Source of the DNA: Amphiura filiformis
Lineage: Eukaryota; Echinodermata; Ophiuroidea; Amphilepidida; Amphiuridae
Direction of reading: 5' to 3'
Length of the DNA stretch: 64,000 nt
NCBI RefSeq assembly: GCF_039555335.1
Contig: NC_092644.1
Span: 47,160,428 to 47,224,427, forward strand
The position numbers and the translations under genes are program-made. Positions 12,401 through 21,250 of this stretch are shown one piece after another (position 1 is the first letter of the stretch; each line of letters begins with the position of its first letter). The notes beneath the pieces are model-generated. The model did not search any database, was not told the origin of the DNA, and was given only the letters and a program-made list of their open reading frames with translations.

Positions 12401-12418
12401 GACACGTTCATTCCCCAT
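305..12418 (-). CDS. SLC5-family sodium-coupled solute transporter, 5' part of gene (10 exons, runs off left edge)
   Basis: The gene is assembled from ten minus-strand exons at 12418-12209, 9311-9177, 8492-8427, 8178-8127, 7399-7332, 6287-6133, 5870-5733, 3583-3454, 2812-2724 and 417-305. They total 1156 nt, about 385 codons. Every junction has AG/GT signals and matching phase. The protein starts [19 protein letters not shown] and continues with hallmark SLC5 segments: [40 protein letters not shown] and [14 protein letters not shown]. These resemble the SLC5A5/A6/A8/A12 branch (iodide, multivitamin and monocarboxylate carriers). Such proteins use the LeuT fold in the plasma membrane and couple solute uptake to sodium. 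The STVSS stretch lies where the family's second sodium site in TM8 is found. Full-length relatives are about 600 residues, so the last third lies outside the window. No frameshift or stop is seen. The substrate cannot be told from the sequence. The subfamily call is by recall of motifs, not by alignment. Confidence 0.9.
418..2723. other. SLC5 intron between exons 10 and 9
   Basis: This is AT-rich unique-looking DNA. The short open frames (for example 752-961 and 1792-2115, minus) show no family resemblance, and I see no structured element. Confidence 0.5.
2724..2812 (-). CDS. SLC5-like gene, coding exon 9
   Basis: This is 89 nt: 29 codons plus 2 bases. The acceptor is AATTTCAG|CTGT and the donor is TTTAAG|GTGAGG. 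It encodes [18 protein letters not shown] and [11 protein letters not shown]. The LPYF-x-[ML]D...LPG-x-x-GL pattern is diagnostic of the family. The split AG|C codon gives the Ser that opens STVSS in exon 10. Confidence 0.9.
3296..3360 (+). repeat. Degenerate telomere-like GTTAGG cluster
   Basis: A short run of GTTAGG/TTAGGG-like hexamers with variants lies in the intron next to exon 8. It is too short and diverged to be a telomere. It is most likely an interstitial degenerate repeat. Confidence 0.5.
3454..3583 (-). CDS. SLC5-like gene, coding exon 8
   Basis: This is 130 nt: 1 base plus 43 codons. The acceptor is CTTTTTAAG|GGCA and the donor is GGG|GTGAGT. It encodes [36 protein letters not shown] and ALRFRDG. 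The Y-[AK]-x-CDP pattern follows a membrane helix as in relatives. Confidence 0.9.
3692..3870 (+). repeat. Left inverted terminal repeat of Penelope-like element
   Basis: The segment begins AATTAAAGTTTAAACTTC and ends TTACGATGTA. It is the reverse complement of 5396-5550, apart from a short internal insertion near 3805-3825. Confidence 0.85.
3904..5222 (+). pseudogene. Penelope-like reverse transcriptase / GIY-YIG remnant (frameshifted)
   Basis: The first frame (3904-4347) carries [23 protein letters not shown] and [16 protein letters not shown], which is RT motif A of the PLE type. It stops at 4348-4350 after FCLES. A damaged stretch follows, with an AMGSS relic of motif B near 4391. Another frame then supplies RYVDDTFVV (YVDD box at 4489-4500) and the thumb-like [10 protein letters not shown]...[14 protein letters not shown] third frame (about 5090-5222) reads [19 protein letters not shown] followed by [10 protein letters not shown]. 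This matches the start of a GIY-YIG nuclease domain, with YQI-x-C and Y-[IV]-G in order. At least three frame changes and one early stop make it non-functional. Confidence 0.88.
5396..5550 (-). repeat. Right inverted terminal repeat of Penelope-like element
   Basis: The segment starts TACATCGTAACATCC directly after a run of about 17 G. It ends AACTTTAATT, matching the left end in inverted orientation. Confidence 0.85.
5733..5870 (-). CDS. SLC5-like gene, coding exon 7
   Basis: This is 138 nt, in phase 2 at both ends. The acceptor is TGGTACAG|TTTC and the donor is ACCG|GTAAGA. It encodes [38 protein letters not shown] and CKDLRTANR. The Q-x-Q-VQRY core is strongly conserved in SLC5A5/6/8/12. 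The following intron (5732-3584) contains the Penelope-like element. Confidence 0.93.
6133..6287 (-). CDS. SLC5-like gene, coding exon 6
   Basis: This is 155 nt: 51 codons plus 2 bases. The acceptor is CTTTTTAG|GGTG and the donor is GGAA|GTAAGA. It begins [18 protein letters not shown], the strongest family signature in the gene. It then continues through a membrane helix ([17 protein letters not shown]) to a polar loop ending EGQRLELW. Confidence 0.93.
6731..6925 (+). repeat. Interspersed repeat R1, copy 1
   Basis: About 195 bp beginning near CACTATACCACAATGGCC and ending near ATGTTGTGGATCC. It recurs at 27084-27277 (same strand) and 14976-15172 (opposite strand) with moderate divergence. 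No protein or terminal repeat is evident. It lies in the intron between SLC5-like exons 6 and 5. Confidence 0.75.
7332..7399 (-). CDS. SLC5-like gene, coding exon 5
   Basis: This is 68 nt: 2 bases plus 22 codons. The acceptor is GATTTCAG|TAACC and the donor is ATC|GTAAGT. It encodes [20 protein letters not shown] and TI, a membrane helix running into the GG-x-KAV motif of exon 6. This matches the VTG-x-x-x-W-G...T-x-YCT-x-GG region of relatives, although the usual Gly and Trp are replaced. Confidence 0.88.
7510..7833. mobile_element. Foldback / MITE-like element with ~105-bp inverted arms
   Basis: The left arm (about 7510-7613) and right arm (about 7728-7833) are reverse complements. Shared blocks include AAACATGACAACAAATAAAT and GAACAGTTTACCAA. 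The spacer carries a GGTTCGATTCCC box (minus strand, near 7630), the consensus of a tRNA B box. The right part of the spacer repeats sequence from 7209-7305 (AAGCAATGTTTAA...ATGTTGCATT). The element sits in the intron between SLC5-like exons 5 and 4. Confidence 0.7.
8127..8178 (-). CDS. SLC5-like gene, coding exon 4
   Basis: This is 52 nt: 17 codons plus one base. The acceptor is CCATCAG|CTAC and the donor is GCAG|GTGAGT. It encodes [17 protein letters not shown], part of a transmembrane helix. The split codon is completed by TA at the start of exon 5 to give Val. Confidence 0.85.
8427..8492 (-). CDS. SLC5-like gene, coding exon 3
   Basis: This exon has 22 codons in phase 0/0. The acceptor is TCAACAG|TATC and the donor is ATG|GTAAGA. 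It encodes [20 protein letters not shown] followed by YM. The YLE-x-RF motif is one of the best conserved SLC5 signatures. Confidence 0.9.
8866..9170. repeat. GC-rich and CT/TCG-rich low-complexity block
   Basis: A short palindromic GGGCCC/CCGGG segment (8866-8925) is followed by CTCCTC, TCGTCG and ATTATCGTC repeats (about 9020-9150). The block lies in the intron just before SLC5-like exon 2. Confidence 0.6.
9177..9311 (-). CDS. SLC5-like gene, coding exon 2
   Basis: This exon has 45 codons in phase 0/0. The acceptor is TTTTCTAG|GGCG and the donor is GAG|GTTTGT. It reads [20 protein letters not shown] and then [20 protein letters not shown], ending TSIYE. The G-x-x-A-[DE]-x-Y-x-x-G-T-M pattern after TM2 and the FLP-x-[FY]Y-x-L-x-x-TS-x-YE pattern are typical of the family and lead directly into exon 3. 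Confidence 0.9.
9560..9658 (+). repeat. TCTCA/TCATC pentamer microsatellite
   Basis: An imperfect tandem array of TCTCATCTCA-type units lies in the intron between SLC5-like exons 2 and 1. Confidence 0.8.
9680..9745 (+). tRNA. tRNA-like remnant (weak)
   Basis: This 66-nt stretch begins GGCATGGTATAGTGG and ends TCATGCC. Its ends can form a 7-bp acceptor-like stem. An A-box-like GGTATAGTGG and a B-box-like GAGTTCGAGCC are present, but the T stem pairs poorly and no clear anticodon arm forms. It is best read as a tRNA pseudogene or the head of a tRNA-derived SINE. Confidence 0.3.
10275..10948. mobile_element. Inverted-repeat element with ~90-bp arms
   Basis: The left arm (10275-10370) and right arm (10862-10948) are reverse complements: the TTGACCATAAAAACGAAT end and the CTCAACACGCGATATTCAAA block are both seen inverted on the right. 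The interior includes an (AG)n run near 10717. Interior segments (GTTTTGGTCACGTGGTTTCC, CCATCGAAATAT, GACTTTTATT) recur at 25195-25700, so the two regions belong to one family. It lies in the first coding intron of the SLC5-like gene. Confidence 0.75.
11881..12057 (+). repeat. Duplicated GATCCGGATCC cluster
   Basis: Two copies of GATCCGGATCCGGATCCG followed by an A run (about 11895-11915 and 12030-12053) flank an A/C-rich low-complexity stretch. This may be the two ends of a small insertion. No protein is encoded; the overlapping minus-strand frames are low complexity. Confidence 0.5.
12209..12418 (-). CDS. SLC5-like gene, coding exon 1
   Basis: This exon has 70 codons from the ATG at 12418 and ends in phase 0 at an ATCCAG|GTAAGG donor. 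It encodes the extracellular N-terminus, TM1 ([20 protein letters not shown]), the [16 protein letters not shown] loop and the start of TM2 ([19 protein letters not shown]). Just upstream of the ATG is a pyrimidine/AT-rich stretch ending in CACAG, only 8 bases before the ATG. It is a plausible acceptor for a 5'UTR intron, so the true first (noncoding) exon may lie to the right of 12430. The start is chosen because it is the only in-frame Met before the conserved FGAADY motif. Confidence 0.9.
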
Positions 12419-12521
12419 TGTAGATTCTGTGAATAAATATTTTATTTATTTTTTATTTTATTTATGTTAGTGAATATAAAGGCCAGGTTGCCCAACCTTC
12501 GTGTTTTCCTTTTTTTTTTTT

Positions 12522-12836
12522 GCTGGCCGGATTTACCAGATGGGCCCGGGCCCAGGGCCCTCAAAATTTGGGCCCCAAATAACCCTGATGTGCATCTTCC
12601 TTTTTATTAGTCTATGTTTTGGGCCAATTTGTAGGGTAGGCCCTACTAGTTTTAAAATTTTGCGCGCACTGGTCCTTCAAATAGCAAAATTCGCCTTCAT
12701 TTTGGGCTATGATCTTACACGGATACCAAATTACCAATACTTGGCCCTTGAATTCACATGCCTTTCTCACGGTGAGTTTGGGGCCTCCAAATTTTGGGGT
12801 AGCACAGGGCCCCAAAAAGGTAAATCCGGCCCTGGA
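12522..12836. mobile_element. Short inverted-repeat element (GGCCGGATTTACC termini)
   Basis: The left end is GGCCGGATTTACCAGATGGG and the right end is CCCCAAAAAGGTAAATCCGGCC, inverted with respect to each other. The interior is GGGCCC-rich. Its 162-codon open frame extends past the element and lacks family similarity. Confidence 0.7.
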
Positions 12837-13012
12837 TTTTCCGCTCAAACTTTAAGCATTGTTCGCCGGGAGTTTGATGCAAGCCATCAAATTCCGGCAT
12901 CGGACAATTTAGTGTTTAGAAAAGTGTTTAAAGACTTAACACTGTTTTTATACTGTAGCTTTAAACAGTCGGATCAAGTTCCACTGTAGCTTTGAACAGC
13001 CAGATAACGCAC

Positions 13013-13235
<223 letters not shown>

Positions 13236-13570
13236 AAACGAACATTTAATTAATTAATTATTAAAGTGTTAAGATCATTTTTGGGAGAGCATGTATGAGC
13301 AGTATGCTTCTACAAATAAAGAATACTATAGATAATTTGTATCTTAAAACTGCTCATGATCATGCTGATCAAAAGTTGCGATATGCCTTATCATGTTGAT
13401 ATAAATAAAACTGTACTTTCGCTATTGGCATTATATCAAAGTGGCTTATGTTGTCAAAGTCATTTACTGTTAATTGTTAATTGCATGAATAATTATGAAA
13501 TGAAGTTCAAGTTAAACCAATGAATGACATACCACCTGTTCCTTGAGGTTAAGGTTGTTTGTGAGTGTAA

Positions 13571-13923
13571 AGGCCAAAAAAAAAATACTGTTGTGTTGCC
13601 CTCAACCGTCCTACCCTAAATCCTGAAAAATCAGGGTCGCAATTTTTTTTTTTTTTGGAATGATTTTTACAGATTTGTTCAAAAACTCAATGTTTTTCAC
13701 TTATTTTAATATTTTATTGTAAGACTGGTCTTTAATTGTTGTCTAACAGGTATCCGAAAGTCAAAATTGACAAATGTCCCTTAATTGAACAAGCATTATT
13801 TAATATTTGAGGGGATTTTTAAAAACTGAAGGTTAAAAAAAAATAATAATAATAATCCGACCGTCCTACCCAAATTTCCCATTTTTCCACTTGAGGGCAA
13901 CACAACAATATTTTTTTTTTGGC
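13571..13923. mobile_element. Short inverted-repeat element (GGCCAAAAAA termini)
   Basis: The left end reads GGCCAAAAAAAAAATACTGT and the right end AATATTTTTTTTTTGGCC. The neighbouring TTGTGTTGCCCTCAA block is present in inverted form at both ends, giving about 34-bp terminal repeats around a 353-bp element with T- and A-rich interior. Confidence 0.75.
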
Positions 13924-14055
13924 CTGATGGCAGATGATAACCTGGGCCACGCATGCAAACTCTAACAGCACAGAGCATAACTTTTAACTTTTTTCTCGTT
14001 ATTGTGAAACACATGATTAAATAATTACAAGAAAATAAAAATAGTTAGTTATTAC

Positions 14056-14100
14056 AACTTGGGGGAGTGGGGGCGGGGGGGGGGGTGGGGGGGTAGGGGT
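14056..14100 (+). repeat. G-rich tract with quadruplex-type G runs
   Basis: At least four runs of five or more G are separated by single A, T or C. This fits the G-quadruplex sequence pattern. No neighbouring gene start is seen. Confidence 0.8.
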
Positions 14101-14975
14101 TCGCATCTAAAACTATCTATAGAGCAGTTGTTGTACCGCAAACTTGCGGACCAAGCTAAGTGCACATTTGACTTTGTAGGAGTAGACCTTTAGTCATTAA
14201 TTCAAAATTGAGCTAATAAGTATTAATTAATAAACAGAATTAATATTAGTTAACTTTTTTTATTCAAACCTGATTTTTTGGCATATTTTTAATGTTAAGG
14301 CCTACACCTAAATGGAATCAGCCTGATTTGTTGTGTTTGTAAGTGATGACAGAGCAAAGCTCGACATAAAGTTATATTTTATGGATTATGACATTATTTA
14401 TTCAAAATCGTGCATGTTAAAAAGAACAATTGTACTGTTGCCTATCATCATGATAAGCATGATAAGAAACTGGATTCTAACCAAGTTGATCAAGCTCAAG
14501 AACAATGTGACATTACAAATTATTACGTGCATGCAGCTGCAGGCCTGTTTTTGGATAATTTGCAGACATTTTGCAACAGAAATACTACAATTTTCGCAAT
14601 CAACTTAACAATATTTCAGATGAAGCAGAACAATTGAATGAAGAAATTAAGATTCATGTTTTTAAAGGCCGATATTGGAATGTCATCTTTCCCTGGGTAA
14701 GATCTGACACCAGGCCAGCTCATGGCCAGAGGGTAACATGAGTAGGTTGTTTCACCTTGAAGGCAAGGATAGTCTTGCAAATATGGGCTAACTTTCCCCA
14801 TAGCCATCCAATATGCCATACACAGTAGGACTACAACTGGTATCTATGGTCAGTTTATACTCCTATTTTCCACATCTGTTATTTTAATATGATCCTTTAA
14901 GCATGATCATTCCTTTGAGAGCTTTGAGAGATGAGGGGGAAAGTGGTAGAACAAGCAATACACTACATGTATAGG
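14101..14975. other. Intergenic, nothing recognised
   Basis: AT-rich DNA. The short open frames at 14333-14637 show no family motif. Confidence 0.5.
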
Positions 14976-15172
14976 ATCCACAACATGCTCATCTATCAGG
15001 GCTCAGTTCTATAAACTTAATACATTTGCACATTCAATGAATAACCTTTGAAAATGTGAGTACAAAAACTCATACTCTGCAACACGAGGTCAAATTTTGC
15101 ACTCTGATTGTTTAATTGACAATGATTGAGGTTATTGAACTATGCTATTGGGATGAGGCTTTTGTGGTCCAT
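14976..15172 (-). repeat. Interspersed repeat R1, copy 2 (inverted)
   Basis: This is the reverse complement of the R1 unit at 6731-6925. GGATCCACAACATGCTC opens it, and CATTGGGATGAGG-like sequence closes it. Confidence 0.75.
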
Positions 15173-15651
15173 TTAAATGATAGCAAACTAATACTGGGGA
15201 AAATTTGCTACATTTTTCAAGAAACAAATCGGGGGAGGGGGGCTTTTTACGGAGAAAGTAAATGTCCCAATTCACAAGCCATGCCAGATAACAAACATAT
15301 TAGTTATTACAATCACAGTAAAGTGTATCCGAGAAGTTGGGGCAACAAAAAAATTAGAAATGAAGCAGGTAAAAAACAATAGATGCATATTTTTGCGCGC
15401 TTCTCACACATTTTGAACAAATTTTAAGATTTTTGGGACAATTCTAGCTTCAACTTTGCCCAGATAGAAGTTACCTTAGTCAATGACACATGCACTTTGA
15501 GATCCCACATAAGACCCTTTAAAAAATCCTAGTGCTCATGTGCTGTACTCCGGTACATCATTCGAATAATTATCAGCATGCGCGTGACTTTTCAAAAAAT
15601 AACAGCTGGGTAAAATCAAAAGATCAGCTAGAGTAGATCCAAAACATAGCT

Positions 15652-16145
15652 AATCACCCCGGGGGGGGGGGGCACTTCAATATGAAATGGATATAGGTGT
15701 AGGGCTGACACTTTCGCAGTAAGGGGCATTCGGTGAGAGCAAAATGTAACAAATATGGGGTCATTGGGTGAGAGCATGATTTTTGGCATTCGGTGAGACC
15801 AAAATGTCAAAAATATGGGGTCATTGGGTGAGAACATGACTTTTGGAACCTTTGGGTGAGAGGCGAAAGAGCGTCAAAAAACCTTTTTAGTTCAAAAAGG
15901 CTTCAAATTTCTTTGTTTTTTCAAAAATAGGTAACAAAATCAGTGATAAGTGAAAGTTGCTGTTCAAATTGAAAAATAAGGGTCTTTGGGTGACAGATCA
16001 AATGGAAAAATAAGGGCTCTTCGGGTGACAGAACATGTGTTCGTAAAAAAATATGGGGTCTTTGGTTGAGAGCGACGCTGAAAAAGGGGGTCTTAACAGC
16101 CCTACATACGCGTCACCTCCAAAGTAGGAGTGCCCCCGGTGATCA
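15652..16145. mobile_element. Inverted-repeat element with internal tandem GGTCATTGGGTGAGA units
   Basis: The left end (TCACCCC, a G run and GCACT) and the right end (GGAGTGCCCCCGGTGATCAC) are inverted relatives, and TAGGGCTG/CAGCCCTA blocks mirror inside. The interior carries several diverged copies of a unit resembling TATGGGGTCATTGGGTGAGA. No coding potential is seen. Confidence 0.65.
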
Positions 16146-16723
16146 CCTCGAGCTTTTGTCTAAAAATGTTCATGGAAACCTCAAAATCACTACTGTGGCC
16201 TCTCTATAATATTACGGATACTATACTAAAATATATATACATGAACGTGTGGCTATATATAATGAATAACTCACCGTTTTAGAAAGTAGTCCCAATTAAA
16301 TCATGGTCAAAACAAAGTTTCTTTAAAATCTAACGACTCCGTATATCTTCCAATAGAACAACAGAACTTTTTACAATACTGTATATGATACAATTGAGAG
16401 ACAACGTCCGTCAAAAATAAATAATGACAAGGCCAATTAATATTGATATAAGTTGTGCCCAGACAAAAACTGACGCGTCGGAAGATTCGCGATGGTCCGT
16501 CGCTCGCGAACAGCAGGCAAATGGAACGTAAACTTCAAATTATATATAAGACTCAGCCAATTTTACTATTAAATCCAATCATGCCTCCATGGGGAGTTAT
16601 GGTAGGTAATGAAGAAAATGCGATATTCTTCCAAGAATTGACCCATGAACTTTAAATTGAGGGGTTAAATTCTAACAGGTTATTTACCCGCTTTAAAATT
16701 GTAGAATCATATAAATCATTAAC

Positions 16724-18135
16724 TTAAGGAATCGGATAGCAACGTTTGGACAGTATGTTTTGTGGGACCAGAGAGCACATCAGACATAGCGAATTGCATT
16801 CTGATATCAAATTATTTTGATTTTTGTTTAATTCATGATATATTATAATACAATTTATTAAAATTTTTATATTTTTAATATTGAACAGTCCTCGAAGTAA
16901 ACTTTATAATTATGTACTAGTGTATGAATCTGGGATGAAAGGACGACCATCATTTGAAAATTTCGACCTTTCATATTGAAGGTACACATTTTCCCCCAAA
17001 GACATTTTTTGGTGTTTTTAGAAAAAGATCTATATCTTCAATACGAAAGGTCAAAATTTTCATATGATGAACGGCTTTTCATCCCAGCTACATGCACTGT
17101 AAGTACATATCATTCGAATACAATTTACTCCAAGGATTGTTAATTAAATTTTAAGAATATCAATTTTTAATCAAAGTTTGCCATAAAATGTGTATTATAT
17201 CACATTATGCAGTTACTGTCCGTTTTTCCTATTCAGTGCACACACAGCGCTCCAATTGATGATTGACCTCTAGCTCACTCACTGTAATGTAGATATAGGC
17301 AATGGACTAGTTTGGGCTGGTGGGAAAACCCTGCACCCAATAATAGCCATAGAAGCTCACATATGTGAATTATAATGTTCATCCTTAAGATACTACAATT
17401 TGAAGTAAAAAATGTCACGGGAAAGATGTTGTCGAGCTATTTTCCCGAAGAGAGATTTAGAGAGTCTTCCAAAATTTCACAACAGTCGGACGTGTATTAA
17501 TTTCAATGGCAAATTGTGCTCAACAGCTGACTCGCGATAGCTCCAACTTCAAACGAGCACCATTGTGTGATCGATTTGATGACTTTGATCAATTTTCGCC
17601 ATAGAAGCTGTAAATAAACTTCAATTCTTTCCCTCTATGGTCATCTAAAAATGATTAAAATGCGATTTTGGGAAGATTGTTGTCGAGCCCTCCCAAATAT
17701 GGAGTTCTGACTGCCCGATAGGGAGCTAAAAAATAGAAAAACTTTTTCCAAACCGTAAAATCACATGTTTCTCATTTGCTCTGTAATGGTGCATCCAACT
17801 GAAATTATAATACCTATTTCATCACAGTACATTGTAATATCGCACAGGTAAATCATAAACATATGTTTATGGATTTAACCAGGGCTATGAGACACATCCC
17901 TGAGTTAACATAGTTGAGCTGTTTTCAATGAGGTTTATCTTGGTTTAATGGGGTTTAAGTCCTGCAAAGGTCGTGGTGAATTCTGCTGTAGACATGACTG
18001 CATAATGACCAATTTAAAAAAAATCTAAACTATTTGATATCAGAAGGACATTCCTCGTATTCAAAATGCAATTCGATATGTCTGATTGAGGTCCCACAAA
18101 AAAGTAGGTGAAAACGTCGCTATCCGAGCTCTTAA
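16724..18135. mobile_element. TTAA-flanked palindromic element, family P, with nested insertion
   Basis: The left end is TTAAGGAATCGGATAGC and the right end is GCTATCCGAGCTCTTAA, which are reverse complements. The adjacent blocks (TGTGGGACC, CAGACATA-CGAATTGCATT, TGATATCAAAT) are also mirrored. The same family occurs at 51825-52658 and 59095-59654. A second element (17203-18007) splits this copy. The TTAA ends suggest a piggyBac-type non-autonomous element. That is an inference from the target site only, as no transposase is encoded. Confidence 0.75.
17203..18007. mobile_element. Nested 805-bp insertion with short inverted ends
   Basis: It begins CATTATGCAGTTACTGTC and ends GACATGACTGCATAATG, imperfect inverted repeats of about 17 bp. 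The flanking DNA on both sides is family P sequence that would otherwise be continuous. No open frame of note lies within. Confidence 0.6.
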
Positions 18136-18229
18136 AAGGTTATTCCAGTGTTTCGATGGGTTTTTCAGACACTTGCTTCCAGTAGGGTTTTTTTTTGACA
18201 AGCCACTGGGGACCAACCTTGGCAGGTTT

Positions 18230-18545
18230 AAAGGGGTGGGGAAAGCGATATTTGGATGTTTTGGGGCACCGTTTCTATGCCTACGCCTAAACGTTAGGAA
18301 CAAGTTCAAATATGCAAAGTTTCCTGCTCGCTGCGCTCGCATAAATATGATAAAATAATATTTTAAAGTTTTAAATTTGAGTTCCCTAAATTCTTGCATA
18401 TGTAGGGGTGGAGAAGGTTTTTTTGCACGTCAGAAGGGGAGGGGGCAAAGTTTTTTTGGCACGTCAATGGGGGCGGGGTACAGCGTTTTTGGAAGGGGCG
18501 ATTTTTGGCAGACCATTTTGACAATTCTCCAATCACAACCCGGAT
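18230..18545 (+). repeat. Interspersed repeat with GGCACGTC/GGGG blocks
   Basis: This segment matches 55490-55770: GGGCACCGTTTCTAT, CAAATATGCAAA, TTTCCTGCTCGCTGCGCTCG and TTTTGGCACGTCA blocks occur in the same order. At the second site it forms the interior of an inverted-repeat element. Here the ends are not obvious. Confidence 0.7.
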
Positions 18546-19600
18546 ATAAATTATAGCACAGTCCCAACTACAGCAGTACTCGCCGAACGCCAGAGTTTCT
18601 AGATTGCTGCTAAAATAAGAAAATTTTTAATGCTAATTTATTGCACATTCTAGGGAAGCGTGGTTACCTTTTTGAAATCGCCGAGTGGAAGGGTTTTCAA
18701 TGAAATATTTTTTGTGTTAAAACTGAAGCATCCTATGTATAAAAGAATATGGTCGAATCCAACCAAAAAGTGTTCACGGGCCAAAAATAAAAATGTCTCC
18801 ACAATTTTTCCTTTTGCCCAATGATTGAAGGCATGTTGGCCTTATAGGAACCAAAAGTGCCATCACTAATCTTGAAAAATAAATCCAGGACGTGTGATAG
18901 TAAATGTGACATCAAACCCAATGTTACCTACGAATACCACTAGGATGCTTTCACTATCGCAATACTAATCAACCTAAAACAAAAGGAATATTCCCATTAA
19001 TGCTTTTTTCGTGTAATGTAGACCACAGGGTGTCAGGAAAATGCTAGCTCAACCAGAAAATATTTGTTTTCATTTTTATAATTTTATATACGCCAAAATA
19101 TTTTTTGAATTTAGTCAAAATTAACACTCAATTGATGGTAAAAATTTTATGTAAATTTTACGTAGGTCCCGACTAAAGATTACTGTTTCGTCTTTATGGG
19201 AATCTAATCTCCAATATCTGGAGGAAACTTTTGAGGACCTACGTGAAATTCTCCTATAAAAGGCTTATAAATGGCAAAAATCCAGACCGTGTAGACACGA
19301 AAACTCGAAAAATGGCATACTGAATCACGTGTATATACCGTACCCGGTATATTAATATAGGGGTATAGCACGTGCAGCCGGGCAGCCCAGCGAGTTCAAA
19401 TCGATAATGTATTGTGCATGTATAGCTGCCCATTTATTGTCGGATTTCTGTATGTAAAATACGCAGTTATCAACAATTGACCGCTATTAATACACATGAA
19501 TGTTTTTAAAGAAATAAAATTCCAAAATATGGTACGTTTTCTGTCTTTGCTTGTCACGTGGTATGTTGAAGTAATGAAATTTCGATTGTTATTTAGTTGA
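18546..19600. other. Intergenic, nothing recognised
   Basis: AT-rich DNA without repeats shared elsewhere in the window or protein-like frames. Confidence 0.45.
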
Positions 19601-19621
19601 TTTTCACGATAACACCAACAA

Positions 19622-19725
19622 GTCCTTGTGGCCGAGCGGTCTAAGGCGCTGGTAATATGTCGGTACGGTATAGGGCTACATGATAGCGGCGCAGTGCAGC
19701 GTGGTTTCGAACCCCGCCGGCGCCA
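19622..19725 (+). tRNA. tRNA-Leu/Ser-like pseudogene or SINE head
   Basis: An intact A-box region (TGGCCGAGCGGTCTAAGG, from 19629) and an intact B box (GGTTTCGAACCCC, from 19703) are spaced as in a long variable-arm or intron-containing tRNA. The first residues (GTCCTTG) do not pair with the bases after the T arm (GCCGGCG), so a mature acceptor stem cannot form. A functional tRNA gene is therefore unlikely. A tRNA-derived SINE promoter or a pseudogene fits better. Confidence 0.5.
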
Positions 19726-20337
19726 TATTATATAAGGGAAATTATTGAAATAATTCTTGATATCTTTCGTGAAATAAATAATTGCTGCTATTACCCTGAT
19801 TACGCAATGATATACAACAATAGCTAACAATATAAACTACTACAACAATAAACAACAACAGTATACACTTGCAAATCGAATTTCGGGAAAATATTGATGT
19901 GCAAGACTTACCCAGTAAACACAAGAAGTTTGGCAGAAAACATTTTTAAATGTTAAAATTTTTAAAAATGTCAAAACAATTCTTGAATTGTACTTAGAGA
20001 GATTTTCACCAAAATGGTTGAAAATTTGACACGAAAATAAGAAATTTATAAAAATAAAAAGCCCGATTTCTGCCCAAAATTCAAATATTGTTGGTGAAGT
20101 TGACAACCTTACTGAGTCATGGGTAATTACCAATGTCAAGATCAATACCTTCGTTACATACCTTCGCTACAGAGTCAAGCATCAAGCTTGTGAATCGGAT
20201 TCCTGCGGAGCAGGCGACTACAAGTTTCTCCAACTACCGCGATCTTAGGCTAGCGAAGTAATTTTGTTTGGCTGCAGCACTTCGTCAGTATATCCCAGGA
20301 GGTGCAGAGTACAGTGTGTGTCATCTGTAAATAATTC

Positions 20338-20787
20338 ACTTTTATGTGATCCAACTCATTTTGTATATTTTTTGCGGAAACGCTAGGGAAGTTACACGTT
20401 TCACTTTCTGTCTCGCCATCTGTACATCTATGGATAACATAGTTTACAGAATTTAATATCAAACACTTCTATGTATATCAGAATCCTTTTATTTTGCATT
20501 AGCCGACTGATGATGATGATATGCACAGAATGGACTGCATTTTGAAAAGCGCAATGTGGCATATGCATGGTAATAAAGGTCAAGAAAATAACTCTTAAAT
20601 TTAATTGATGCCCAAAATAGAACATTTTCAATCACATAGAACCAGCAAAAATATTTAAAATGAATTTTTCACCTGTAAATGACCCAATTCTATGTGACCC
20701 AACTCATTTTGTATATGACATTCATGTGTCTTTGCAATCCTTTCAAAATTTAATATCAAACACTTCTATGTATATCAGAATCCTTGC
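20338..20787 (+). repeat. Local direct duplication (two ~100-150-bp copies)
   Basis: Segments 20338-20490 and 20686-20787 share CAACTCATTTTGTATAT, then AATTTAATATCAAACACTTC and TATGTATATCAGAATCCTT in the same order. The middle has diverged. Confidence 0.75.
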
Positions 20788-20984
20788 ACGTTCCTTTCCG
20801 AGTGTAGGATGAAAGTTTATTAGTAACTTCTCAAACGGGAAAAATTTACTTCTATTTTCATTTGGATAATATAATTAAGGTTAGGAACTACGAGCGTTTA
20901 AATGGCATGATTTGAAAAACAAAACGTTTGGGTGATTTTGACATATATATAGATCCAACATTAATGACATATACACCTTACTGC

Positions 20985-21250
20985 CATAGCATGACAAAAG
21001 GAAGTAATGGACATTTTTTTCAAAATGCTTTTTATGAGTTAAGTATCTGTCTCTGAAAAGTAAAAAAAATCTCATGACGAATACTTGCTTCCTAAATTTT
21101 GTACACACAAATTATAGAACACGCCACGAAAAACCACCACAAACGGAAGTAATGGCCAGACAATTTGCCAAATTTTGATGAATTTATGCAAATTAGTAAC
21201 CATTTTTGTCACCAAAATTGTCCATTACTTCCTTTTGTCGTGGTAGGGAA
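20985..21250. repeat. Inverted repeat around GGAAGTAATGG blocks
   Basis: GCATGACAAAAGGAAGTAAT near 20990 is mirrored by CCATTACTTCCTTTTGTCG near 21222. A further GGAAGTAATGG lies between at 21135. This is probably a decayed foldback element. Confidence 0.5.

Noticed and set aside
12501..12989. 162-codon plus-strand open frame
   Set aside because: It covers a short inverted-repeat element with GGGCCC blocks and has no protein signature.
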